From Dipylidium caninum (taxonomy: Eukaryota; Platyhelminthes; Cestoda; Cyclophyllidea; Dipylidiidae): a stretch of DNA of 64,000 bases. Position 1 is the first letter of the stretch; every line of letters begins with the position of its first letter. The notes beneath the pieces are model-generated. The model worked only from the letters and a program-made list of their open reading frames with translations, ran no database searches and was not told where the DNA came from. The stretch is taken from assembly GCA_017562135.1 (NCBI GenBank), contig QEYB01000646.1:186001-250000 (forward strand), written 5' to 3'. Below are positions 12,383-25,500 of this stretch, piece by piece. Both the position numbers and the translations under genes were made by a program.

Positions 12383-14901
12383 TGGGGGGAGGAGGCAAGG
12401 GACACGGTCCCGGACATTGGAGCTGGGCGTCTGGAGTGAGAGTAGGGGGCTCAACCTACATGATAGGGACGGAAATTTCCATCCATCCAGACGACCTCAA
12501 TTGCGTTGACATTTACCCAGGTCATGCGCTTTGATTGCCACGTTCACCTTTCCGGAGGCCACTCTTGCCAAAATGCTGTTAGAGGAGACTGACGAGTCAA
12601 TTCTCCTGTTTTGGGCTCAAGCCGACGAGCGTCTCGGCGATGTTCACCGAGTAATTCGACACGACAGCCATTTCCACCGAGATTTAGGGTGTCCCCTTCT
12701 TCCTCCACCACTTCGTCCATTATCTCTCTCCACGCGACAATCTCACCCACTCCGCGGACACCACTCTTGCCCCGGGAAAGTCGAAAACGAGGCTTTGAGA
12801 GAAATGTACGCCAAGATATCGACGAGGCGAAAGGTGGTACGTGACAGCCTACTGAAGTCTCTGTCTGAATGCTCGTCCAGACAGGGGGAAGGGGGAAGCT
12901 GGGGCGGGAGGGGGGAAGGGAGAAGAAAAAGGTGGAAGAAACGACTGCAGCGTATAAGGGGAAGGGAAAATGCGGACCAAGTCGTGTGTAGAGAAAAACG
13001 CGGATATTTTTTAAAGACGAGCCGTGTCGAAATGGAAGACAGACAGAAGCACAGACATTCTCGTGTACTTTCAGCTTTTAGTTTTTTCCGTCCCGACCTG
13101 ACCAGTCTGGGTGCTCGACAGTGGAAGAAGTGAGGGGAGACATGCGTGCTGCACTCGGCTACCCGACACACCAAATATCCTGGGCATTTTGGCGTTATGA
13201 CCCGTTCTGCACACTGTAAGACGTTACTCGACCCGACTCTGTGGCTGCTTGTCCAAAAATACCGCACCCCCTCGACAATGCACCCATACGCGACGGTGAC
13301 GGTGACGGTGACAGTAGCGATGGCGATGGCAACGGGGCGCGGTGAGAGCTCAATCAAATCCCCATCTTTCGGCCTGTCCCCGAAGGCGCCTTCGTCTGTT
13401 TACCTACTTGGCTAGGTAAATGTGACTGGGGGATCGCGACATCCCCGCCACAAAGAATGGGTTGTGTTTCGAGACCCAGCACAGAAATTTGGGGCAGTGC
13501 GTACACCCCGGAGTCACCCAGAAATGAGGTGTGTCTGTGTGTGTGTATGTGTGTGAATTATGCGTCTACAAGTAAATGGTCACACCTGTGAAGGCCAGAA
13601 GGCATTCCTCCACGGCTTCTCTTCTACACAGCCTCTCTGACAGGCCGTAGCAATGATAAGGAGCAACTGTCCGTGGGTATACCTTCTTCCTCCCTTCCTG
13701 CCCGCCTCTGCTTGCTGTCTGTCTGGCTTTTTTCTCTTCCAACCTCGCATTTCATGGCTCGCATTGAAACACTGTTGCTTTCATTTTTCCAACGTCTCCT
13801 CCTCCTCCTCCTGCCACCGCCTCTCCCTTCTCCTCATCTCTCTCCGCCTCTCCCTCCCCTGACTCTTTGTCGCTTTTTTTCCTACATTTTCCAAAATGTC
13901 TGGGTGGACTTTTTCAAGAGGTGTCAACTCGACATCGTGGAATTCCACACACACACACGCACACAACCCTGCTACTTCCAAAGGCGGAGCCGTGGATTCC
14001 TTTCGGTCATCTCGGTGGAGTGGGCTGCGAGTAAGATGGAGGAGACGACAGCTTCAACTCATGCGCTTTCGTAACCCATCTTCCTCTGAAACTCGTCTTC
14101 ACCTCGTGATTTGCCGATCGGGAGGGCTGAGAGTGGACCCGGAGGGTCTTGGTGCACGTCCGTCCTTGGCATTCATTTAATACCGCCTGAAAGATTGTGT
14201 ACCGTTGTCATATATCCGCACTCCTAGGGGTTGGGGGGGGGCGGGGGGCCGTAAGGTCGGGGAGGATAGAAATAAACACACTTAAAGGGCATGCATTGCT
14301 GAATGTGAGGATGCAACTGAGACAAAGTTACTCTGCACGCCTGGAGAGAAGGTGGAGGGGAGGGGAGACGAGACTAATGGCCTTGATGAGAACTGAGGAG
14401 GGAGACGCGGGAACAGTGTTTTAGACACAAGGAGTCATGGTGGATGAAAGGACAGGTTAAAGTGTGTTGGAAGGAGAAGTTCAATGCTTAGTTCTTAGAC
14501 GATGATTCACATGCGAAAAAATTACCATCTGTCTGAGGATCAAATCTCACACATCGAAGGTAATCGTTACAGCGCTAATTGCCGGTTTCGGTGGAAGTGT
14601 GGGACATCCGGAAGGAAGGAAGGAATGTCCAGCTTATCCACCGAATACTTCAAGGTCTAAGCGCTGAAGTACTGGACTAAGGCGAGCAGAGAGAATAGAT
14701 CTGAGGCAGGGCGATGTGCAAAGGGTCAAGAAAGTAACGGAAAAGTAGGCAGAGAAAGAGAAGTAAGGGGAGAGAGCAGATTCAGAGACCAAACGGGGAG
14801 AGGATAAAGTGGACACGGTGGCGCTGGATAAGAATACCGGCAACAAAAGGATTAGACGAGGACGACAGATTTCGAGAGGGTAGCTGCTACGAAAGATGTG
14901 C
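12383..14901. other. GC-rich upstream region of follistatin, no gene recognised
   Basis: Two overlapping open frames of about 200 codons exist on opposite strands (plus 12531-13133, minus 12743-13357). Neither has known motifs or splice partners, and opposite-strand pairs of this sort are common in GC-rich DNA. Small repeats occur: a GGTGAC run near 13280-13330, a TG-rich run near 13530-13557 and a CA-rich run near 13948-13967. Confidence 0.5.
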
Positions 14902-16995
14902 CGGTGGAAAAAGCATTAGAGATCTTTGAGTGAAGAGCGTGACAATCTCGCGAGACACGCTCGTCGGTGTGTCTCAAGGCTCCGCAATTGCCGAACTCCC
15001 ACAGCGCCGTACATTCGTGCAGCCAAAACATATCAACGCGCCCACCGGCGACCGCTTCAATAAGGATCCGCAGACTCGCAAACCGACTGGTGGGCGTGAA
15101 TATCCACTCGAGGTCTTAATCCGATCAACCAAAACGACTCCACATATGTGTGCGCGTTGCACGTCAAACAATGTCACCCTCAGTCGTTTCCAGAATCCCC
15201 GAGGTCCACGAGGGTGATCCGATAGCCGTGAGGACGACGCACACGTCTACACACTCCTTTGTCATCGTTACCACTTCGCCGTTGAGCCGTCGAACGCATC
15301 CAGTGACAACGTGAGATGGGGCCGATGGCCGAGAAACGAGAAGACCAGCTGGAAGGCGGGGTAAACGGCGCGGCGATGAGAGTCGGAACAGAAGCGTTGC
15401 AATGTCGACGTCTTTCAGGTAGACGTCATGAAGAAAGAACTCTATTTTTCAAAAGTAGAGGCAGTCGAGTTTCTTGCTGTCTAGTGCTTTAAAATTTTTC
15501 TATCTTCTCTACAGCCGCCGCCACCTCTGCACAACATTAACGACGTTTTCGCGAGTTCTTGACGCCACACTTCCACTGCCTCGATTTCGTCGGCCTTGCC
15601 TTCAAAACATCCCCTGCCTGCATCGGTCCATCGATCCATGCGTCACTCCTCCTCTCGTCGACCCAATCACCCATCGGTCTATCTGTCCTCCGTCTCATCG
15701 CCCCTCTCGCCTCACACCAACCCTCATCTCCTCTGTCCCGTTCCTCTCTTGTCAGCCTTCTCCATGCCATCCTCACAACAATCCACTTCTCAGTCCACAC
15801 CACCACGTCCGAAACGTCCGCCACATCCACCATGTCCCGCCCCATGCCATCTCCCACAATCCTCTCCTCCAACATCATCCACCATCTTCTGCCGTTTCTG
15901 CCATCCCATCCCTTTCCATGTCTTCCCATCCCATCCTCCCTCTCCCTCTCCACTTGACCACGCGATCTCGCTGTGGAGAGGAGCCAATGAGTGAGTGAAT
16001 GAATGAATGCCTGAGTGCGTGCAACCTCGCCATTGTGTTGGGAGTCATAGTGGGCGTCGTACGAGGCCGCGGTGGTTCCTGTCTCCTCAGGCAGTACCGA
16101 TCACTAGGAGACCGAGAACGAGTATAACCTCAAACCACACTCCCTTTTGCCTTCTTCCTTGACCGCCTTCCGCCTCCAGCCTCCAGCCTCCCGCCACCTG
16201 CCCACTTTCTCCTCTCTCCTCTCCCCTGCCCCACATCGACTCTCTCGCCTCTTTGCCCTCGTCAGTCCCCTCTTCATTCCCCTCGTCGCCACCCTCCCTA
16301 CGGCCAGTCTGCACACCCGCGCACATCTCCAACCCCCTACACTTGCGAGAGAGGGGACACGTAGGACCTGGAGCGGACGAGCTCGCCACCAGTCTCTACG
16401 GTTAGTACGACGAACGCGTGCCTTGCCAACCCACCTCCATGCCCACGCCTGCTACACGGTCTCACACCGCGTGGATTGGGGCTGTGGGGTGGCCGGTCAG
16501 TGGGCACCCACGATGAGAAGGGAGGAGGGCAGGTAGGACGTGGGGGAATGAGGAATCGTGGGGACGGAGGGGACCCGGGGGACGGAGGACCGGGGGACCG
16601 GGGACTGGGGGGGACGGAGGGGCCTGGGGGCTGGCAAACGGAGCGCCGGTTATTGCGGAGTCTAGCTGTCTTGGTCCCGTGGTGAGGTGTAAGTCAGTGT
16701 GGCAAACTACTCCTCCTCCTCCTCCCCATCCTCACCCGTCCTGCCTCCTCACCCACAAGGCGGCACTTTTCATGACGCCCACCCAACTCCCACCGCCTCA
16801 CCGCTCACCGCTCCCAAGTCGTGTCGCGAGGAGATTGACTGTCCCTCTGTGGTTGCCCCTTTCTCGACACTATTCCCATGTCCTCTCCGACACCAGCGCC
16901 ACCCCGCTTCCACCCCGCCACGCCACGCCACGCTACTCCACGCCACGCCCTTCCGCTTACTACAAGCCCAACCCCACTCTCTTAGGCTGCCTCTG
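14902..16995 (+). repeat. Inverted repeat 1, left arm (about 2.1 kb)
   Basis: The arm begins near CCGGTGGAAAAAGCATTAGA and ends near CACTCTCTTAGGCTGC. It is matched in reverse complement by 20357-22525. Shared landmarks include GTGTCTCAAGGCTCCGCAAT (left arm, plus strand), the CATT tetramers, the GGGAT run, a G-rich block and the CCACG pentamers. By eye the arms differ by roughly 10 percent or more plus repeat-length changes. No transposase or other protein was recognised in it. Confidence 0.85.
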
Positions 16996-19900
16996 CTAAC
17001 AGCCCATGCAATGCTTGCTCCTCGGAGACGTTTTTACTGCCTTTTGTCCCATGACGATGCTTCTAAGTGGACAACTTCCCTCTCCTCTGGGAATCTTGTT
17101 AATGCTGGCAACATCGATGCGGACTCGTACAGTTTGTGTTCTCTGCACGAGTGCGGTAGTTCAGTCGTCGTGTGAGCACCTTAGAGTTGGTGGATGCGTC
17201 GAAATATCTTTCGTCGCTCTGAACTTTGTCCACTGCGTCTCGGCCGGAGCCAAACGCAACACACACGCACACACGCCTTCACGGTGGTGGTGGTGTTGAC
17301 AATTCGTTCACCCTAGTCCCTCTCGCAACGAACGCCCCATTTGGGGGGGAGAGGGGGCGATGGAGTGGCGACAATGTCGGCCTGCTTTGTACCGCCGTTT
17401 GAACCTCTCCGTCAGCACAGCGCTCCTCTCACCTCTGCTCTCGGGTGATCCTCTAACTCGAATGAATTTGCCTTTTGACTCTCATCCCTTCCTCCATCAC
17501 TTGCCTTCCCGTCCGGCGTTGTCCCATTCCCCCGGCCTGCCCTTCCTTCCACCGCCTTCACCACACGCAACTCCTTTTAGATGTCCTTTTAGCTTGTAAG
17601 GATAATAGAGGAGGGCAGACTTTCACCGCACTTCTGACTAGACTCCAAAGTCCAAGGTGTTCACCACCGTCCCTGACCAAAGTTCGACTGTCCGTCTACT
17701 GCCAGCCTTCCGTCGCTCTGGAGTTTTGTCAGTGTAGTACTTTGAATTTAAAAACGATTTTTATAGGGAGACTTTTGGGCCTGTTGGTTATCCCCATTGG
17801 TGGCCGCTTTCTTATTTCATTGCGCGAAAGAGTGAGATGTCGCTGATTATGGCCGTCCTGACGGGTAGGCAGGGTCTTTTTGGGGCGAGACTCTTGCTTG
17901 AATGTGAGATGTAGAAAATGAGGCTAAGCTTCTTCCCGGGCAGGGGTACCTTATGCAACTGTGGGGTATTTGGTCCACTAGACGCGTAGACGAATTGCGA
18001 ATGTCAGGGAGAAGGCAGTCCGAATTGGCAGATGAATCACGCACTCTTGAAAGGCAAATGCGAGGGGAGATGGGACGCGGCGGGACGGGAGGGACGGGGT
18101 TTTCAAAATAAGCATCCAGAAATGCATTTTTTGGACAGGCGATAAATGTCTCTACGACTGTTTCTTGCCTAGCGCACCGCATGTCAGACGTCTAAGTTGT
18201 CATTGGCGACAAAGATGATCCGATTTGTGGACAGTCCGGAAATGTGTTCGCCCTAGGTGTCATTTGGGGGGAGGCGGTGGTGCTGTACTGCAGTGAGGTG
18301 CGGGTGTAGGTTTAGTTGTTTTTATTCTCTCCGTGTCCGAAAGTAAGAAAGCAAACCTCCTCTGCCTCCTCCACCGCCACCTCGTGTTCGTGGGCTTACA
18401 GACGAGCGCCCCTGTTCCGAAGAGCGCGGACGTTTGGAAGAGTGAATCTACAGTCACCAGAGGCACCCTTCTCTCATCCTCCGAGTTCCCCACCCCCTTT
18501 CCGTCCCATTTCAGTTACGGACAACTGGCAGTCTAATCAGACAATCCGATGAAGGTCGCGCCCCAAATGCATTCCTAACTGCGTCCACACATTATGCTTG
18601 CGATGGATTTGGGTGTCTGGTCGGGACAAAAGTGGTCCTGGCTCTCGATTCGGCCGAGGGCGTGAGTCATAAGGGTCGGCGTAATTTATAAGTTGGGGCA
18701 ATGACCTAAGGGTCGGCTGGGCTAAAATACGGCGCTCGGGGGGCGGGAGAGGAGTAGAGTGGAGTGTGACCTCACCACCACCCTTAAAAAGGATTGAATC
18801 ACGGAAATGTTGTAATTATGTCGAGGTGGCAGGCCTACAGACAGACTACAGTAGTTTTTGCGTCGAAAACAATGCCCACATTTGCCCGCTTTCCTCGAAC
18901 TCCTTCCACTCATTCACACACAATCGACTTAATAGGATGGTCGGGGCAGCATAACTAGGAGACCAGAAAGTGAGTGGACAAAGGTCACCAAAGTGTTCGC
19001 ATCACAGTCTCCACCCCCGGCCCCAACGGCACTGTTACCAGCCCCGACTTCCTACACGCTGTGTCGGGCCAGGCGTGCAGCACTTTCGACTGGCTTACGT
19101 GAAGATGAAAACAAACCCAGCAACTCGGTTGAGAATAAGCGAGTCATTTGGGCGTTGTTGAGTATAATGGATTGCTCTTTTAGGGGAGGTCGCGCTTCCT
19201 GCCGCATCGCCACCATTCCCACGTCTTTGGACTTCTGTTGCCCTCTCCACGACTGGCAACGATCACCGAGGATTCCAAAGAAGAAAGAAAAAAAGGATGC
19301 CTTCAAATGGGGCACAATTTGTCTGGCCTCAATGTTACTTAACCAGACGCGAGATGAAAGTAGGCGCAAACGATGCCTTTTTTGCCTTAGCGAAGACACC
19401 ACGGCCCAATGTCCTTCTCAAACACTTCAGTACAAAAGCGAGGGATAGGAGGTTTTTTATTACGCAGGTGGTTGTCTGAAGACGCAGTCCTAAACGGTTC
19501 ATTATTAACGCGGTATCCGAGGTCCGATAGAATGTGTTTGCGGCTTTTTAGTGGAAGAAACTTTTCGCGTTGCCTCTGGTCTGCATCGTTCTTCGACACT
19601 TCCTCTCGGATATAGCATAGAGCGGGGGCAATTGGCCCTAATAGGGGCTTCAATCGGTAACTCTTGGAAATGGCTGGACTCTGCGAATGAAGGCGGGGGG
19701 AGTTGCAGTAGCCCATAGGGCTACATAAAACCTGTTTACCTGGAGACTGTTGGGGAAAATGTGAGCTAGCTTGTCCGCCGGGCAAGATGTGGCCCCAGCG
19801 CCTCGAAGGAAAGGATTTAGACGCGGCGTGGGAAATTGGCCACACACACACGGCCAATTTCGCTAAGGTTCCGGTTTAACACGACTGCATTTTCGGTAGT

Positions 19901-20356
19901 TAAGTTCAGGTCAGACGACTATGCATGTGACCACAAAATCGGCCTCCGCGGGCGGACGGAGGTGAGGAATTTGGCTCACTTCATCCGGGAGATACGAATG
20001 CTTACCTCGCCCATAAAGCCGCTGAAGTGGACTCAGAAAAGGATGTGTCAGTGCAGTCAGTTATTTCTCAATTAACTGCCCTCATCGACAAAATCTAAAG
20101 AGTTCGTGTGCGCAAAGATCGTGACAAACCCTCGCAATTCAGGCTGCTCTCACTCCAAAATTAGTGGCAGAGAGAACATTTCCAACTAGTAGGTAAACGG
20201 GGGCTGAGTAGGGAGGACAATAGAAACGACGGTAATGACTTTGTAAAGAGCTGCAGAAATATTGTGGACTTTTGTCCAAGTGGCCCATGATTCGCGGAAA
20301 CCGCTTGCTCCTCAACCTTTCCTCGGGTGATGAGACCTAAGAGTTCAACGTCGCAA
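16996..20356. other. Spacer between the arms of inverted repeat 1
   Basis: About 3.4 kb of GC-rich sequence without a recognised gene. Open frames exist on both strands (the longest on minus at 19387-19857), but no transposase, integrase or reverse transcriptase motif could be seen, so the structure cannot be called a transposon from the sequence alone. Confidence 0.5.
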
Positions 20357-22525
20357 ATGCAGCCTGAGAGAGTGGGGTTGGGCTTGTAGTAAGCGGAAGG
20401 GCGTGGCGTGGAGTAGCGTGGCGTGGCGTGGCGTGGCGTGGCGTGGCGTGGCGGGGTGGAAGCGGGTGGCGCTGGTGTCGGAGAGGACATGGGAATAGTG
20501 TCGAGAAAGGGGCAACCACAGAGGGACAGTCAATCTCCTCGCGACACGACTTGGGGAGCGGTGAGGCGGTGGGAGTTGGGTGGGCGTCATGAAAAGTGCC
20601 GCCTTGTGGGTGAGGAGGCAGGATGAGGAGAAGGAGGAGGAGGAGGTTACTTCCACCTGTCCCTCACGGGACCAAAGAAGCTAGACCTCCGCCCCCCCGG
20701 CCCCTCCGGCCCCCCCCAGCCCTCCGCCCCCCCAGCCCCCCCGGCCCCCCGGTCCCCACGGTCCGACCCCCCGGGCCCCCTCCGTCCCCACGATTTCCTA
20801 GTCCCCCACGTCCTACCTGCCCATCTCTCCCCTTCTCACCGTGGGTGTCCACTGACCGCCACCCCGCAGCCCCAATCCACGCGGTGTGAGACCATGTAGC
20901 AGGCGTGGGCATGGAGGTGGGCTGGCGAGGCACGCGCTCGTCGTCCTAACCGTGGAGACTGGTGGCGAGCTCGTCTGCTCAAGGTCCTACGTGTCCCCCA
21001 TCTCTCTCTCTCTCTCAAGTGTGGGGGGTTGGAGATGTGCACGGGTGTGCAGACTGGCCGTAGGGAGGGTGGTGACGAGGGAAATGAAGAGGGGACTGAC
21101 GAGGGCAAAGAGGCGAGCGAGTCGATGTTGGACAGGGGAAAGGGAGAGGGGAGAGGAGAAAGTGGGCAGGTGGCGGGAGGTTGGAGGCTGGAGGTGGAAG
21201 GCAGTCAAGGAAGAAGGTAGAGGAAAGTGTGGTCTGAGTTTCCACTCTCTCGGTCTCTTAGTGATCGGTATTGTCTGAGGAGACAGGAACCACCGCGGTC
21301 TTGTAAGACACCCCACTATGACTCCCAACACAACGGCGAGGTTGCACGCACTCAGGCATTCATTCATTCATTCACTCACTCATTCGCTCCTCTCCACGAC
21401 GGGATCGCGTGGTCAGGTGGAAAGGGAGAGGGAGGATGGGATGGGATGGGATGGGGAGACATGGAAGGGATGGAATGGCAGAAGTGGCAGAAGATGATAG
21501 ATGATGTTGGAGGAGAGGATGGTGGAAGATGGCATGGGCGAGGACATGGTGGATGTGGCGGACGTCTCGGACGTGGTGGTGTGGACTGAGAGGTGGGTTG
21601 TTGTGAGGATGGTATGGAGGAGAGCGACAAGAGGGGAATGGGTTAGAGGAGATGAGGGTTGGCGTGAGGCGAGAGGGCTGATGGACGGAAGGACAGATAG
21701 ACCGATGGGTGATTGGGTCGTTGTTTGGACGGAGGAGTGACAATGAAAGAACCGATCTCGCTGCAGGCAGGGATGATTTGAAGCAAGGCCACGAAATCGA
21801 GGCCATGCGGTGGAAGGGTGGCGTCAAGAAGCTCGCGAAAACGTCGTTAGTGTTGTGCAGAGGTGGCCGTGGCGGTGGCGGTGGCGGTGGCGGTAGTGGT
21901 AGAGAAGATAGAAAAATGTCAAAGCAACTAGACAGCGAGAAACTCGACTGCCTCTACTTGTGACAACTGGAGTTCTTTTTGCACGCCGTCTACCTGAGAG
22001 ACATCGGCATCGCAACGCTCCTGCTCCGACCCTTCCATCGCTGCGGCCGTTTACCCCGCCATTCCAGCAGGCCTTCTCGTTTCTCGAACATCGGCCCCCT
22101 CTCACGTTGCCACTGGATGCGTTCGACGGCTCAACGGCGAAGTGGCGACGATGACAAAGGAGTGTGTAGAAGTGTGCGTCGTCCTCACGGCTATTGGATC
22201 ACACTCGTGGACCTCGGGGAATCTGGAAACGACTGAGGGAGGCATTGTTTGACGTGCAACGCTCACACACCTGTGGGGTCGTCTTGGTGATCGGACAAAG
22301 ACCTCGAGTAGATATTCAGGCTCACGAGCCGGTTTTGCGAGTCTGCTGACCCCTCTTTGAAGCGGTCTCCGGAGGGCGCGCCGATGGGTTTGGCTGCACG
22401 AATTCCCCCGTCGCCGTCGTCGCTGCGGGAGTTCGGCAATTGCGGAGCCTTGAGACACGCCGACGAGCGTGCATCGCGAGGTTGTCACCCTCTTCACTCA
22501 AAGATCTCTAATGCTTTTTCCACCG
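20357..22525 (-). repeat. Inverted repeat 1, right arm (about 2.15 kb)
   Basis: This is the reverse complement of 14902-16995. Differences are concentrated in short tandem repeats. The GTGGC/CCACG pentamer run at about 20403-20452 is longer than its left-arm counterpart, and a GGTGGC run at about 21866-21900 is nearly missing on the left. The outer edge at about 22525 also coincides with a visible drop in GC content. Confidence 0.85.
20401..20455 (+). repeat. GTGGC pentanucleotide repeat
   Basis: Around ten GTGGC-type units in tandem, one of them changed to GTGGAGTAGC. The left arm of the inverted repeat (near 16918-16950) has a shorter version in the opposite orientation. Confidence 0.8.
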
Positions 22526-25500
22526 TCCATGCCTTTTCGTTTCATTTACAGCCCTCTTCTCTCCCTTTTTTTATTTCTAGCCCATAATCGCCCTATTTCC
22601 CAGTAATGCACATTAATCCATTGCATTTTTTTGGTTTTCACTTTCCTTTATTGTCCTCGCGGCACATTTTAATTGACCCTACTTTTCTCATCGGGGGTCC
22701 TTCCTCTCTTCTCACCTTCGTATACTTGTTGAGGTCCCAGGAGCACCAATTCTGATGTCCTCTTCGCTTGGGGAATCGGCGAAACTCAAATTCCGACATG
22801 TGTTTGGACAGGTCATGCCTCTAAACACCTTTTATTGTTTTCTCGTGAAAGCCTGTTAGGCTCCCCTTGACTTTAATGGAGTGCCACCCTTTAGCAAAGG
22901 CATTTTAGGGACGAAATGCCACTTCTGCTGCTCTATCGTGTACCTCATCGTGGATCAATTTCCCAGGAGTAGAAATGAATTTATTTTGGATTAGTTGAGG
23001 TTTTATCTGACCTAAGTGAAGTGTGGGGAGCAGAACCAGCGAAGAATCATTTATACTCGAGGCATTTAATATATTTGTCACCGCCCTCCTGTTCTCATGT
23101 GTTACTACTTTCCTCCATTCGCTGTCTCGGAGGCTTTTCCACTCCAACTGCTTGGGAAGAAGAAGTGGGGACTAATTGGCGGACTCGTGTGACTTAAGAG
23201 TTACTGGGCAGCTATGGGAGATGGAATCCTCTGTACCAGTTGCACAGGAGGAATGGAAAATTAGGGAAGTAGAGGCGGTAGCAGGGGCAAGGGAGTGTTG
23301 CGGCCTCGACAACTGGATCACCATAACGGACTGGATTGAAGCAGTCGAGGACGAAGGACAATTGCCGCCTGGAAGGACATATCGAGTGAAGGTGCTGACA
23401 CCTTCGCCGCGAGGGACGGAACGTGGACTCGTACTAAGACACCTTCAAATTTTCATTGATATTCTTCCACGCCGTAAATTAACAAAATCTCTTATTCCTT
23501 CTCTCGACCCTTCGTACAATTGCACGATTGCCATGGCAGATCCACCCCAGCGTGGAGGAACGAAGCCTTCGAAAACCATGGAGATATCGTTTATCCACTG
23601 TCAAAACGAAAAGTGGCCGTGACGGCCTGTTAGCTTCATGGTCAGAGACGAGGATGATAACAAACCCAGATGCCGGAATTCTTTCCAGTCTCTGTGTCAG
23701 TAGGAGAAGTTGGTTTTGGTGACAAACCAATTTCACATGGATGGCGTTAAGAAGTCGCTAGGAAATCCTCACTCGCCAACGAGGAATGGCCTGTAATGAA
23801 GATGTCAAAATTGTGCAAATTGAATAAATTGTGTGTCGCCTCAGAGACCTCACAACCGCCTTTTCACCAAGGCACAACACATCAAGGCCACAAAGGACAC
23901 ATCTTCACAGAACCATTTGTTCACCTAACCGCCTTTTTGTTTTGCGTTTTTCAACCTGACTTATTTCTTTCATAAATCTTTCGGAATTTACGAGATGCAC
24001 CAAACCATCAGCACTTTACCCGCCTCCACGTAAAAACTCGTAGACCATCTAGAGTTCATCGGGCCTGAATTAACCAGTCTTAAAACGCTCTGTACGGCCG
24101 TAGTCAAATGAGGAATAGCAGAGGTGTAACACGCTAACTGATGGCCGACAAGAAAAGCCTACTGACAAGTGACCTCAAATAAACGAAGGATTAACGGAAG
24201 CATTAATTTGGAACTACCTCTTCCCCTTTCTGCAGTACCTATTCCCGTGGTGATTCTGAACCTCAGGCGGTAGTATAACTCAATCCACCTGGAGCTAGTA
24301 TCGGCAGGTCCAGTGTTGGTGCATTTTTCTCCTGCCTCCACCGGGGGTAATGGAGAAGTGACAAAATCGTCAGAACGGCGTATTTGCGGGGTGTCCCTTT
24401 TTTCAGGCTGGTGGGGAGAGGAGGAATTTAGCAGCCAACTTGTCAGCCATCTATCATTCGCACCCACTTTTCCTACCATCTGAGATGGCATCTGAGGAGA
24501 AAAAGGTGAGAATGTGCCAGCAGGAGGTGGGACACACTTGTCTGTCTGTCAGTGGCCCACGGTGATTAATGCAATTCACCGAGGCTTTTTTGCTTCTTCA
24601 TTTAGACACTCGAACGACAATATTTCACCGGTCTGAAAGGAAATGAGAAAGGCACCAGATCTGAAGGCCTTCTGAGATGGTCTAAAGACAACTACTTTGC
24701 GGTGCTTTCTTATGGTAGATGATAGAGCTACTCATGTCGGATAACGATCGCCCACTTCCGAGTTTCGAAAAGCGTAGAATTGCTATCCACTGGAAGCCGA
24801 AGCTTTATTGCTATCGGCTGTATGTAAGCTACGCGAAACAGCGTGCAGTAAACTGGATACTGCATACCAGCGTTCGTGCTGCTCGCCCGATCCATTTCCT
24901 GGTCATGCCACGTCTAGACGTGTGACGGCAGCGTCTTTAAAGCCATTTTTGTGAATTTATGGAAAGGGAGGCAGCGCTCCGAGGTGTATCCGCCCTAGGC
25001 TGAATTCTTGGCCACACAGGCCTCCAATTGCTGGATGGTCGCATTCCTGTCTCATCTTCACCTTACTCCTTAACACTACATATCAACTGACCAATACAGT
25101 CGACAATTCTACCTCCTCCATCAACAGGCGTGAGTTCCCTCTGTTGGGAGGCGCCCCCCGGTTCCTTGATCACCTGAAAAAGGACTACCTCACACTTCCT
25201 ATTTCACTCTCCCACCGGAAGAGCGAAAACAATGTCCTTGGGAAGAAATCCACCCTCTGCCATCCCTGAGTAACGCCCTTTTCGTGTGGATAACTGTTCA
25301 TCACCCCACCACTTTTATCTGCCCGGGTCTGGCCCGGGAGGTGCCCCACATGGCTGCATCTACTCTGGTTGCTGTTTTGGCGATGTGGTCTTCTATCATT
25401 TGGGTGCAAATGCGAGTCCCAATTAGTGCTGGTGAAAATACTGCTTATACCCATAACACCGAATACACAGAGGCCAAGGAGGAACAAGCAACAATCACCG

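Noticed and set aside
11943..12398. Long minus-strand frame rich in Cys, Leu and Pro upstream of follistatin
   Set aside because: It comes from the tetranucleotide microsatellite read in several frames and does not match the frame of the follistatin signal peptide exon.
12531..13357. Overlapping open frames of about 200 codons on opposite strands
   Set aside because: No motif or splice partner was seen. Overlapping frames on both strands are expected in GC-rich repetitive DNA.
15474..15998. Ser/Pro/His-rich plus-strand frames inside inverted repeat 1
   Set aside because: They are low-complexity, open in several frames at once, and are made by simple repeats rather than protein coding.
23176..23622. 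148-codon plus-strand frame
   Set aside because: It starts from TTG, shows no recognisable domain and has no neighbouring exons. Retained only as a note.
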